A stretch of DNA of 64,000 nucleotides. Origin: Hymenolepis diminuta. Taxonomy: Eukaryota; Platyhelminthes; Cestoda; Cyclophyllidea; Hymenolepididae. The notes beneath the pieces are model-generated. The model was not told the origin of the DNA. It saw only the letters and a program-made list of their open reading frames with translations, and did not search any database. Positions 1-12,395 of the stretch are shown here, in pieces (the first letter of the stretch is position 1; each line of letters starts with the position of its first letter). The stretch covers positions 1,741,000 to 1,804,999 of the forward strand of contig CAADRB010000016.1 of the NCBI GenBank assembly GCA_900708905.1, written 5' to 3'. A program made the translations under genes and the position numbers.

Positions 1-1059
1 GGAGTTCAAGAACATATAAGCTGTCAAGTGAAGAAGCAAAATTTACCGTAATTTTATCGGCAAAATGCGGTATAAACTAATTAGCCCTCAAAATAGCTCA
101 AAATCCCAGAACTCAATAGTAACGCGCAAATGTTTTAAAGGTGGGCTTTACTCAAAAATTATGCAAGACAATGATCCTCCAATTTAGCGCATTTTAACGA
201 ACATACAAATTCTATGAATAACTATCAATAAATTGTTAATTTAATTCTTCTTGAATAAGAACAATTCATTTGTATTCAGAAGAATAGAATGAAAAATTTT
301 GGCTTAGATGATTGCAATTTAGAAATTGAAGAAAAACACAAAAGTCCTTAACGTTTGGAAACGTGTGGAAAAAATTAAAATTAGAATAATTGCCATAGCA
401 TTGGAGTTTCGTATTTGCCTCTCCTATGATTTAAATCTAATTCTAAGGATAAAAAGCCGTTTCTCATTGGTGGCGGTGTATAAATATTTTATGAAGGTGT
501 ATTCGTTTGATCGTAATGTTTAGGAAAGCCATAGCAATAAGATCTACAAGACTCAATGTAAGTAATTCACGATGTGTTCAAAGAACTGTTAAAATTAAAG
601 TTGGTGGAGATCAACTGCTATATCAAATGAGCGTGAGACTGTACCAGGGACAAACAATCTGTCAAATATTTAAAATCAAACTTGTTGGCTGAATTAGGCT
701 CCTTAAAATTTCTGGTATCTAAGATAGTTTAGTTTAGATAAATTCATAATAATTACAACTATAAAATTACTCAAACTATGACGAAAACTTCAATATGATG
801 GATAAATAAGACACTGCAGTACGAAGTCATTTTCATATGTGTATCTTAAATTTCACTACATAGGCTAAATAAACCAAAACTTGATATAAAATACGAATAA
901 ATAATCAAATAATAATAAATAATAACAATAAAATTTTCTTTTGTGCAGGGGACCAGAAAATTAGATGAATTATCATGATTAAATCTAAATTCAATGGCAA
1001 AATAAATCAATTGAATTAAATGAATATATCAAACGTAGTTTTCGATTACACAATTGTAC
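1..1059. other. Non-coding left edge
   Basis: AT-rich sequence with many stops in all frames. Two overlapping open frames between 326 and 692 (65 and 61 codons) have no recognisable motif and look like chance. A diverged dispersed repeat lies at 71-280. A pyrimidine-rich stretch ending in an AG near 949 looks like a plus-strand splice acceptor, but no convincing exon follows it. If the minus-strand gene at 1060-1476 continues, its next exon would lie here; I could not identify one. Confidence 0.5.
71..280. repeat. Diverged dispersed repeat, copy 1
   Basis: By eye this stretch aligns with 35746-35937. Shared blocks include TAATTAGCC, CAAATCCCA, a stretch reading GATCCTCCAATTTAGC, and AATAAATTGTTAATTTAAT. 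The other copy lacks about 18 bp in the middle. No coding potential is shared between them, so this is probably a non-autonomous or old repeat. The ends are approximate. Confidence 0.6.
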
Positions 1060-1476
1060 TTACTCCAAATTTTGATAAGTAGAAAAACTTGAATTTAGAT
1101 AATCCATTCTGGCTTTTAAGGCGTCGTAAGTTTCAGCCTCTTTACTAAGTGCCTCCTTAATCATTTGTTTATGTGATTTTGAGAAAATTTTAGATTGCTC
1201 ATCCGCACTAAAATTAAATACATGAAATAAAAAATTTACATACTGAAGTAGATTTCGCGCTCCTTTTTCCATTTGCAACGCAATATTTATATGAGGAATA
1301 ATCTCAGATTTATTACGATGTAGCATAGTTCGTTGAGTCAAGTATCTGCTGTCCTCAGTCTGAAAAATAATACAGTTCAACACAAAAAATTATACCTTTT
1401 TTCTTCTTAATAATAATGAATCTTCATCTACTTCCTGAGGAATTGCTACTTCTTGTTGTGCCTCAACTTCTGTCAT
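1060..1476 (-). CDS. Small coiled-coil (HR1-like?) protein, 3 exons, possibly continuing leftward
   Basis: A three-exon reading on the minus strand: 1396-1476 (27 codons, ATG at 1476 with an in-frame TAA just upstream), 1244-1359 and 1060-1207. The introns are 36 nt each (1360-1395 and 1208-1243) with GTATAA/TTTCAG and GTATGT/TTTTAG borders. The spliced frame stays open and gives 114 residues. The start is acidic (MTEVEAQQEV), followed by a Lys/Glu-rich helical region. The segment around residues 45-100 contains ALQMEKGARNLL and resembles HR1 Rho-binding repeats such as the one in rhotekin; that resemblance is weak and from memory. The stop codon overlaps a perfect GTAAGT donor (GA|GTAAGT), so the last exon may splice onward and 114 aa may be only the N-terminus. 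Function is unknown. Confidence 0.5.
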
Positions 1477-2884
1477 GTTGAATATTTAGATAATTTCAAT
1501 TTGTAAAGTGTTTACTGTACCTTGAAAATAGCTCATTAAAACAAATAAAATGATTCCAATGAAACTATAAGTAAGGATACAGATATATGTTACGTATTTA
1601 CATTAACATGCTTTTTAGTAGAAATTTTTAAAACTTACATTATTTTAGAAACGCTTTCTATTAAAATCACATTTCAATTTACTCGCTTAATACAACTATT
1701 GCCAGGTTTAATAAGATTTTCTGTATTGCAGTCAATGTTACGTGTTTTGTTTGATTTTAGATAAGATTTTCAGATGGTACATTTATTATGTATTTCATAT
1801 TTGTTCATACTTTCCTTAATGTGTAAAATAATACCCAACAAATAAAGAAATTGAATCACTTGTGCTCATTTTGAAACTTTTAATGTCTGCTTATTGATAA
1901 ATTAGATAATTATTACGATATAAAAATGGTAGATAACACTAATAATCTACCAGCTGCGGTTGTTATTTTCTCAAAGATTTATACAACTAAGAAGTAGATT
2001 GCGTTTAATTTAAATAGACTGCAACCGCCGCAAAGTGAATAATTGTGCATTAATGTCTACTACAGCATTAAAAGAACTACTTTAAACAAATTTATTTTTT
2101 ATCTTTTCTAGATACCTTTTAAACAATATTTTGCCCTAGTAATTTACTATTTTAAAATAGAAAAAGGGCTATTAATTATTTTATGCCTTCCTGAACAACT
2201 GAAAGGGATGTTTTGAGAAGTTACCAATGCAATAAATAGGAAAGAAATGTTCAGAGAATTAAATTTTATTGAATAGTTAACATTTCTGGTAGTGGTTTTC
2301 GAATTTATTGTTACCCAACATTAGCCAATTTCATATCTGCCAAAATTGTAGACAACTAATATCTTATTTTTCTGACAATAAAATGACTTAGAGATGTGAT
2401 ACATGCGATAGAATCAATGAAAGTACTTCAGTTCAATAATTTCAATTAATATGTAGAGATTCATATAAGAAATAAGTAGGATTTGCGGAATGAATATACG
2501 AATTTCCGCTTTCTGCATCTTAAAAATTACTTCATAGATTTAACCAACTCATTTTCAGCTCATTCGACAGATGATGCCTTTTGATGAACACAAAGTAGTA
2601 CTGGAAGGGATTTAAATTCGATTAGAATCGACCAGAACTGATATAAATGGCATTGACTTTAGCGGGGCTATGGGGATCAATGTCTAAATCTGTTACCTTC
2701 CAACTATTGGCGTAAAATGAAAACTCAAAATAACCTGTATATCTGCTTTATGCATTTAAACACACTTTTCGAATAAATGAATAACTAACTGTTGTCTTTC
2801 TCTGTTCTTGAGCTAATGTTAAATTAGAACATAATATTTTTGAAGGCAAAATTTGTGTTAACGCTAGGTTTACCGGGGCCACCT
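1477..2884. other. Non-coding interval
   Basis: AT-rich sequence with no open frame or repeat that I can support. It presumably contains the upstream region of the minus-strand gene ending at 1476. Confidence 0.5.
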
Positions 2885-3186
2885 CGATCGAATAGATGGA
2901 ATAAGTTAAGCCGCTCATGTTGCCAGATCATTTCGGAGGTGGCAAACAAGCCACTCCAATTTATGAATGAGTAAATTAGGTTTATATACAAAACACTTCT
3001 TCGTTAGACACCAGTCATGCTTCATCGTCAATGTCTCAGCCTGATGATCGACAAATATTTAGGTATCTATGTGCAAACACGCAAGCACACAGCGGGACCG
3101 CATGTGGACATTGTAGTGGAGATCTTATCATCAGTCAATCATTCCTGATCGCCAGGTATTGATAGACACCTGCCGGCTATAGCAAA
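2885..3186. repeat. Dispersed repeat, related to 46353-46642
   Basis: Aligns by eye with 46353-46642 at roughly four bases in five. Shared landmarks are ATCGAATAGAT, CCAGATCA, TTCGGAGGTGGCA, GCCACTCCAATTTAT, TATACAAAACA, CGTTAGAC, the phrase AAGCACACAGCGGG, and GGAGATCTTATC. GC content is higher than in the surroundings. No protein is recognised in either orientation. Confidence 0.7.
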
Positions 3187-3429
3187 GTTGATTAAAGATT
3201 GAGTGTGAAATAGATTAGAACATTGTGTTGTATACAATCCTCAGCAAACAAGAACACAAAGTGTATTTAGCCACCAGTAAACATTGATGTATTCCTTTGA
3301 TTGCATAAGAGTTTGGTTATAACTGCTCCCTTTCATTTTTCCTTTCAATGGTTGGGAACGCAGATTATCTTATATGGTATTTTGCAGCTTATCATAGGTA
3401 ATAATACTTTTTTATAGAAAAGAAGGTAT

Positions 3430-3492
3430 TTTTGATGAGTCAGAGGCGCAGTGGTTTATGTGAGCATCCGAGATCAAGGGTTTAATATCCAT
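3430..3492 (+). repeat. tRNA-like SINE head
   Basis: Contains an A-box-like segment (GGCGCAGTGGTTTA) and, about 30 bp later, a B-box-like segment (GGGTTTAATATCC) preceded by CCGAGATCAA. This is the layout of an internal Pol III promoter from a tRNA. The surrounding sequence does not fold into an obvious full tRNA, so a tRNA-derived SINE fragment is more likely than a functional gene. Confidence 0.4.
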
Positions 3493-3536
3493 TAATGCAA
3501 AACCATTGACCATAAAAGATAACTCAATGCATTTTT

Positions 3537-3580
3537 CACACACACACACACGCACACACGCATACATACATACATGCATG
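3537..3580. repeat. (CA)n / (CATA)n microsatellite
   Basis: A short CA-dinucleotide run with interruptions passes into CATA tetranucleotide units and ends in TGCATG. Confidence 0.9.
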
Positions 3581-6050
3581 CGGAGACACGTCTGTTTTTA
3601 TCTGTTCGTACGCTTCCCACTCACCTCCTCTCTCCCTAATCTCTAGCTTACTCTTAAATTCTCACCAGTATTTATTTGATCCACTTGAGCCTATGCAACT
3701 CTCTGTTGTCTGCTTTTTGGAAGTGTTGTTAGCTGTTATCTATAAGCGTGACTTCTACGATTCGGTTCTCGTTATCCTAACAAGCAAAACTGGTGTCTGA
3801 GTCTGATTAATAAAGTGTAAGGGAAACGAATTAGAGCTTCTTACCAGGGAGATTCCATGATGCTACTAATCTGTCCATTGTTAACGTTGAAAAACGTTTT
3901 CTAAATACGTTTGGGAGTTATTGCAATTATTATAATTTCCTTAGCAGAAGATTTAAAGATCCAAGTCATTTAGAAAAATAATAATCGCAAAAGTTGCCCA
4001 TGTTTATCTTTTGGGAGAATATTTCATCCTTATCCCATTTAATGTCACACTTTTTCTTGCACATATATTTTTCTAATTGGATCGTTAAATACTACCGCAG
4101 TCAAGTATTTTAAATTTTAATGCCCCAGTAACTACCCCGAGGCAGTATGAAAAATATCAAAGAGCACTTTCCGAGAAGGAAAGCTAAGGCCTAAAGGTAA
4201 ATTCGTAGATGAAAAATATCTCATATTTTATATATCAAACTTATTAAAGTTCAAAATGGCAAAAAATTTTAATAAGAAAAAATATTTCTTTTGGTCATTT
4301 TTTTGTGAATTAACTATTACAGCGTGCATACTTCTTTCGAAGAACTTCGAAAGACTTTGAGTGCAATTATCAAAATTGTCGTAATGAAATCTAAACAATA
4401 TTAGTGGTTTCAGAAATTCGAAAATTGTCCAAAAGGGCAAACACGACACTCCATACCTCATATTATGCTAAACTTGTTAAATTTTTAATTCAAATTAAGT
4501 CTTTATTTATTAAGTCTACTAAGTGTGTGTTTCAAGATCTCAAATTTTGAGTGATTCTCCGTTTTTTACCGTATATCTTTTCACTACTGAATTTCATTGG
4601 TAGTCATAAACTACATAACATTGTCCGATCGGTATCAAAGTCAGATATTTAATTATTTTATTCACTTCATTAACTAATTACTATTAAAATGAGAAGTTTT
4701 GTGTTTGAACTTATAGGTCCTACTTCATTTATCAAATTGGATTTGATCGTCATCAACGGAAAGCTTAATAGTTTTATTTGCTGAGTATCAGACATTTAAC
4801 TTGGTGATCGAAGAGAACTTTTCGCATTCTGCACGAATTGACATACAATTTCTCTGAAGGTGGTCTAGAGACAGTTTGCATTCAGATTAAGTTCAAAAAC
4901 CATGCCCTCAAGTCATGTCAGCGTATTTTAAGAGATTGAATTAAACGACAATTAAATGAATTAAGAAGACAATTAAAAACTTCTTTCTTGCCAAATGCCC
5001 TTTGATTTAATCCCTTCCCAACTTCCATCCCGTCAAGTTGTATAAACTCAACTTTGTGACACTAACTTCCAGAAACAGGTCGCCTCACTTTATCAGCCAT
5101 AGACCTGTAAACAACTGAAATAAGATCACGGTATCGAGATGTTAGTTTAAAATAATTTTTCTAAAATGAATGAATTTTATAAACTAAGGCAAGCAAAGAG
5201 CTATCCTCCTGGTCAAAACAAAGGTCAGAATACCTTTTCATTAAAAGACATGAAATTAATTAGTTTATTATTATAACCTTTTACCTTAAAATCAGTTAAC
5301 CGTTGTTAACTAACTATAAAGAAATGTTTAGTATTTGGAACATTCATTACTTGCAAAATATGCAGAAAAATAATTTTTTAAGATAAATATATTCATAAGC
5401 AGTACGCTTATTTGGAAATCTGAAATAAAATCGGGAAAACATTTTAATAAACAAATGCTTATTAATTAATAATGCTTTATACTCTCATTAAATTTTATGT
5501 TAGAATTAATTTGATATAATCACATGGAAATATTGTCTAATGCTTCAGTCTAACATTTTTAAGTAGTATCACAAGTATAAAGTTTTTAAAAAATTTCACA
5601 AAATTTAACAAATACTTGAGGACTTAAAGATGATGGATTTGAAAGTTTAATTCCAATTATATTTGACAATTTAAATTTTATATTAGTGTACATAGACAAA
5701 ATGGCTTCTCCAAAGGTAATAAAGGAATATGTTTAAATTCATAAATTTTGTTATTGAAAGAATAAAGTGTCACTATTTAAACATAATTGAATTAAACTTT
5801 TTAGATTAAATTTATCATCTTTTTTATTATATTAAAGATGAATAAACTCCTCTATTATAATTATTTACAGAAGCCTTTATTGTCATCCTGAAGTTAAGTG
5901 ACTAATCCCATGTTTAGAGAATAGAAAAGTCAATTGAATGTTTTATTAGGTTGTAATTGCAAGAACTAACCTCTTATTATAAATATTGGTAAGTTACTTC
6001 TCATTATTTAGAAATCATAAATTAAATTCTAAATAAAATCTAAAAGATTT
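3581..6050. other. Non-coding interval
   Basis: AT-rich sequence without a supported gene. An open frame of 77 codons at 4228-4461 (minus) has no motif and is rich in Phe and Asn, as random AT-rich sequence would be. Confidence 0.5.
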
Positions 6051-6204
6051 NNNNNNNNNNNNNNNNNNNNNNNNNNNNNNNNNNNNNNNNNNNNNNNNNN
6101 NNNNNNNNNNNNNNNNNNNNNNNNNNNNNNNNNNNNNNNNNNNNNNNNNNNNNNNNNNNNNNNNNNNNNNNNNNNNNNNNNNNNNNNNNNNNNNNNNNNN
6201 NNNN
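6051..6204. other. Assembly gap (154 N)
   Basis: A run of 154 unknown bases. The two minus-strand open frames that cross it are artefacts of reading through N. Confidence 0.99.
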
Positions 6205-8412
6205 ATGTGAATTCGAGCCAAATAAGTAAAAGACGAAGTGTCATACTGTACTTGAATGCTCGCAGAAAAGTGGGTGACGCTTTTGTACGACTCACTCAAT
6301 CACAGTTTCAAAATAGTAGTGATCAACAAGAACTCCAAGTGACAAATTTTCAAATGCTTTACGTATTTTAAAACGCAGGATTGATTAAAACGCCAAATGT
6401 CAGAATGCCATCTGCTTTATTGACATTAAATATAAAGCGGGTTTCTTTAAAGGAGCTTTTGAAAAAAACAATCAATATAGCTACAAATATTATTTTGAGG
6501 TGAGTAGTAAAGAAGTAAAAAATCCTTCCTTTTCTCCTCATTATATTTACGAATATGTTTGTCAGAATAATCTACATTAAATTCATAAATTACTGAATAT
6601 TATGATAGGATATCACTTCTGTTTAATCTGAATAATTCTCGATGAATGCTTTCGATTGAACCGCAAAATCAAGAGCTGTTTTTCTTAAATAAACAACTAG
6701 AGAGATCAAACTGATTACAGATCTTCGCACATGAAGACTGAAATCTGGAGCGATTGACCTCAACTACCTTCCACTAACAACATTAATAAAACAAGTGTCC
6801 TATATATTTATTGAAAAAATTCTGAATCTTTATTTTGCTCTCTCTAAGTTATGAAATATTGAATACTACTAACAAAAATTGGTGTCACTTAAGATCAGTG
6901 ACCACTTCTAGTATAGATCGTCAAGTCTTATCATTCTTTCGTATCCACCTGCAGAATATGGCAGCAAAATAATTTATTTCCAGGAAGCTAAGTAGAGTTG
7001 CAATGCGGCATAACAGCCCCGGGTTACTGATACTCAGACGTGGTAACTGAGGAAGAAAACTAGTGAAAATCACTAAATGGAATTGAAAAGCGGTTAGTTG
7101 TAGTTACAGATTGAGGGCCAACGTGTAATCAACAAATCCATTGTATTCTATTACCCCGTCTTCTCCTATATGTACATATACGTTTTGTCTTATCCCGCCT
7201 GTATGAATGCGTCTTTGTGCGTGGTCTATAAAATGTCATGTATACATCAATTTGGCCACAAAGATTCCACTGTATGACGTAAATGAATGTTTCCTCCCTC
7301 CAACTCAATTTGACTTCTCTCTCCAAATTTTAAGTCTGCCATCCGAATACATAAGTGTTGTTACATAATTGAATGTCAAATCACACATCTATATTTTAAT
7401 TGATCAGTCGAACGTGCATAGTTCCAATCTTTAAAGGGAAAGTAATTCCATGGATCTTGACAGTAATTGCTAAATCCACCAAATATTAATGAAGAGCTTT
7501 CATTGTCGTCTCACTCTTAAAAGGTGATTAGCTTTCTTCTTCATTTCATGGCAAAGACTCACTATCCCTAAAAAGACGTGTAATGTTTCCACAGGTAAGT
7601 AACCTTCTTGCAAGGCGTTACAAACTAAGCAGCAACTTTTCTAATTCCTGATGTATCGGATACTTAAGCAGTTAAATTATATATTTTTGGTTAGAAAGGA
7701 ATATTATACAACTATTTGATGATTTTTTCCCAAACTTCGACCAGAGTGGAAGATTATTTTTTGACGAAGTTTCAAAGTCTTATCCGTTTTTTCATCGCAA
7801 CTTATTTTATGTAAAGGATGATTCACACATTTAATGATAATTCACTTCGTTTCAAATGAGTTCTCAGCTGCTTAGCAGTTTATACAGTGCCTGAATCTGA
7901 AGTCACATGATCGATCACCATCATTGCAAATCAGAGAGGTAGGTAATTCTGGTCGACAAGAGGGAGGACAGAACGTAAGTGCTTCTTAAGAGTAACTCTA
8001 AGATACCTTCTCCCCGAGTGCTGTTTGCACCCGCCTTAATAAGCGGATAATGTTTCTTTCAATGAGATTTTGGTTATTGTTTGCTCTAAAACTGAAGAAA
8101 TTACTGCTGCTTTTAACTGCGTGGGTACTTACGATGAAATATTTTCTGCAACGTCTTTTAGTCTTCTAGCTCTGAATTCAATCAAACCTATAATGGTGGG
8201 AACGTATGCTAAGTTATCATAACTCAAAAATGTATTTTTTTATCATAGATAAACATCTGAAATCCGGAAATAAAGCTTTTGAGAATTAAGTCAGAGTATC
8301 ACAGGAGCCTAATTTCAAAATTTGATCGAGGTTGTACAGCACTTACACATTCATTTACTACCTCCCATTTCAAAATTTTGTGATATGTCCCTTGTTTTAC
8401 TGAATACAATCT

Positions 8413-8460
8413 TGTCCAAAATGTCTGGTACTCACTGACCGGTGGATCACTTCTGATAAT
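8413..8460 (+). repeat. Diverged repeat core (family R3)
   Basis: Reads TGTCCAAAATGTCTGGTACT followed by CACTGACCGGTGGATCACTT. Its relatives are at 9305, 12348 and 27381. Confidence 0.35.
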
Positions 8461-9304
8461 TAATTGTACCGCTTAAATTCAGTTTTTCTTCCATAGGCAA
8501 GATGATATCTGCCTACGGGTCTTGAAAGTATTTTTCAACTTCTGCAGACAAAGACAATTTGACAAGACTAGAATGATTAATGAATATTGCGGTGGTCACT
8601 TGTGATCACCTATTCAAACAATTTTGCTTTTTGCTCACCCATTTTTCTTAACAAGAATTAACTATATATTCTGTATAGCTATTTTATAAAAATATTGATT
8701 TGAATGTCAAATTTTAATTATTAATTAGTGTTTATATTTAGAAATTAAGTCTAATGACATGAGAGTAGCCAAAGTAACATTTAAATTAAAAGAAATGCAT
8801 TAGAAGCGTTAGGGAAATTTTTATTATAGTAATTATAAAGTTCAACTTCTTATATTAAATTGCTAAAGGCGTTATGGAATCAACAAGCATTAAAATCAGT
8901 AATTAAAGCCATGGAAGGCTTACTTACCGGTGAAAAAGAGGGTTATGCTCTCAAAAGTTAATCTTAAATGAAGCTCTTTTAAAATTTTGGAGAATTTAGA
9001 GTTTGGTAGACTTATGAATTCATAAAAAAAGAGTTAAATTGTATTTTCGAATATTTTAATTACCCACGGCGAAGAAGAAATCATAATTTTTTCATGAGAG
9101 GGTCAAGGTAAGTCAGGAAACGGTGAAGTAAAAAGAGAAAGAGGAAGGGGGAAGAGATAATTGAAGAGGTGTTGAGAGTAAGGCAGGACATTACAAACCT
9201 CTTTAATATGAGTTTCGGATTGAAGTTGAAAATATTTCCTTACTGGTAAGTTCAAGTTCCACAATTTAAATATCCACATTTGTCCCCTTATTACCGAGTA
9301 AATC

Positions 9305-9361
9305 TGTCCACAATGTTCAGTGCTTATTGATCGATTTTTGAATCCAGAAGGATCAATCTCA
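9305..9361 (+). repeat. Diverged repeat core (family R3)
   Basis: Reads TGTCCACAATGTTCAGTGCT followed by TATTGATCGAT and GGATCAATCTC. It aligns loosely with 8413-8460. Confidence 0.35.
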
Positions 9362-12347
9362 CTAGTTCAGTTTAGTTATTTCTTCTAAATTTTTCAAAAT
9401 TATTATTTAAAAATATTAACAAAAATATTTGCTTGACCGTTATCATTACTTAATTTATGAATACGCTGGGGATACCGCAAATATGACATTCCTCAGGAAA
9501 TGAGGAAACAATCCTGAAACGTGAACTTTGGAATATTAGAACATAAAACAGTGGATTAAACCCAGGATTTAAAATTCGGACAAATTTTTCGAATTTTGCA
9601 AAATGCTACTGACCCTCTGACTTAATTTTCAATATCTGCTCTTCCTCTGAGCCTTTTCAATTGTCTAATCGCTGGATGTTTTCCAAAGTAAAACGTTGTA
9701 AAATATTTTTGCCTTTTATTAGGTAATAAATAATAAATAAAATATTTTTAGTTTATTTTTGACTCACTTGCTGGAGTTACCTTACTAAAAGATTGGTGAA
9801 TATGGTAAATATGGAAGAAAGTGGAAGAAACATTCAAACTGCTTCAAAAGTTCTGGAACTGAGTAACTTAAAAGACGGGGGTCAACTAGACAGCCCCCAA
9901 CTTGGCTATATCTGTCTTGTTATTTTTATGAAAATTTGAACAGTCTGACAGATGTCTATGTGAATAGATAGAGGGAAGAATGCGTATATTATGGAGATGG
10001 CCTTAGGAATGTCAAAGAGTCCGGAAGGAATACAGAAGTGAATACACGAGGTTGCAGACACAATGTGTGAATGAATATTATCATGCTACAAGGCATAACC
10101 CCTTTCCACCAAATTAAAGAAATTACAAACTATTCTCCTAGCTGAGTAGTTTCATACACACTATTTTGGTAAACGCATAAATTTATGATTTCAAAAGTAG
10201 ATTGCTCTTGTACAACTTGAATGACTCCAAAGTAAGATCTTCTGATGTTTAAATATTCAAAAAAAGTACCAAGTAATGGAAGCACAATGGATTCGTAAAA
10301 TCAGTTGTTTCCTTTCAAAGATAGTGGGAAATGATAACAGAAGTGCATTATCAGATAGGTGCAAGGATTGTAAAACCGGAAAAGCAAAATTCAAATTCAT
10401 ATGCGTCGCTGTGAAGTTCCAGGAAGTTTAATAAACTCCCTGCAAATACTTACGTAATACTCCACTTTCACACAAAATTTTTAAATTATGTAAAATTTAT
10501 AATTACTGAGTTATTAGATTTGACCCTGAATGAACGCAGCTCTGTGATTTTTGTTTTTGTTAAGTTCATGTAAACAGCTTTGAGCTCATGTTTCTTATTC
10601 GCTATCCTAGTTAAACAACCAATCAATAAGCACCGAGGATTGCAAATAAAAAGTTGACTGGCAATTTTGGAAACAAACAAGGAGATTTGAATTTTAAATA
10701 GTGATACAGTGAATTGTTCTTGAAGAAGATATTATACAGTCCAAATTCGAAAAACAAGTGAACCAGCTCTTTTGACACTCTTTTCTTCGATATTCCTTAT
10801 TGAACTTGGCTAAAATAAGGGTTTATAAACTGCTTTTCTGTTGTAACAATTACAAAATTTCTCCGTATCGATGTGGCTTATAATAGTAATTAAAAACTGA
10901 TTATCTGTTGATTTGTTTTAATTTATCTTTCATCACCTTATTAAGTGAAGCAAAAGCAGAATTTAAGTCAAAAGCCTTTTATGGTATTCTTTGTTATAAT
11001 AAATTTAAAACAAACTGTCTTCATCACCCTTTGTTATAGGGTTCTCACTATCAAGTTTCCATGATTTTATAAAGAGTTTTATAATAAAAACATTAGATGC
11101 TTCTCAGAAAATCTGTCAAAAGAGGGAAGATTTCGTTGAAGGAGTTAATTAAAATGGTAAAAAATTTTCTATTCTTATTTCACTACTTCGTAAAATAAGC
11201 AACTTAAAATTGAAGAATATTTTTTTTGCCTACATTAATTCAAAATAAAATCAGAATTTAATATTCCATTGTTGCCACTTTCTGCCGTTTGTAACAGTCA
11301 CAAATTCAAGGCAATTTGAACAACCATAAAATATAAATCACCGAACTTTTAAATTATTTATTTTACTAAATTGCATCTACACCTAAATTCCAAAATAAGA
11401 CACAAAGATCTTTAAAGGAAAGAAACCTTACACGTAGTTCAGGTAACAGAGATTTCGATATCGTCAAATTGTACCACCTCAACCTTGAGTAAACTCTATG
11501 TTTAAAGTTATCTAGTCCTCTATTAAAATGGCTGATTTTTTCTCGAACTTGATTCCATAATGCTTTCATAAAATGCCATCTTATGATAATCTAAACGGAA
11601 AATTTTCATGCGATTTCTATAGGGCCTAGTAGAAATGTAATTTCCCTTAGATACGTATTTGGTTGTGGCAACAAATATTTAAAATTAACTGACTTCAACA
11701 TGCTTGTTTGAATTCTACTATTTCATAGAGACCGTAAATCCCCTTTAGCCATAAATTTTATCTTCTTGTATTAGAGCGCCTATTTTGTAATCTTGGTAAA
11801 TATTACTGTTTTTGACAAAGCAAAGATGATAATTTCAAATTTGATTAATGAGAAGGCATTTGAATGAGAACAGTAAACGAATCAAGTAAGGTATGATGCG
11901 GGCAATGTATCAAGAAGAGGCGGGTGGTGGAGTTCCATCTTACAGTGATTTATGAAAGCATTGAGTTAATCATATTTTCAGTAGTAAAATTGTTTACTTT
12001 GTGATGCTCTAGTGTTTTCATTTCATTATTTGACTCCTAGATTGTGTCATTTCCAGTAAAAATTTAAAACAAATTTTTCGGGTGCCTATGACCAATCATT
12101 TAATTAATTTGGGACAGAAAAAAATCTTTTACAAGTTTCGATCATGTGAAGGCATCAGTATAAGGAGGATAACGGACAGGTCAAATATGGTAAGATACCG
12201 AGAGGACGGTCAGGAATTAGCGGTTGATGAGATCAGGATATGAAACGTCGAACTTTTCTTGAATGTGGGAGCATTTAGTTGTTCGTTCTCTGGTTTTCTG
12301 ATGGCCCTTTTTTTCTTTATCAGAATTTCGGGTTTAAGGGCTGGGTT

Positions 12348-12395
12348 ATATCCACTGTATTTAGTGCTCATTGATCGGTTGACTTCCGTCCATGG
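12348..12395 (+). repeat. Diverged repeat core (family R3)
   Basis: Carries ATCCACTGTATTTAGTGCTC then ATTGATCGGTTGACTTCCG. It aligns with the other members around GTGCTCATTGATCGGT. Confidence 0.3.

Noticed and set aside
6015..6299. Two minus-strand open frames across the N run
   Set aside because: They are open only because the unknown bases contain no stops.
11366..11569. 67-codon minus-strand ORF
   Set aside because: No motif, no splice context and typical AT-driven composition.
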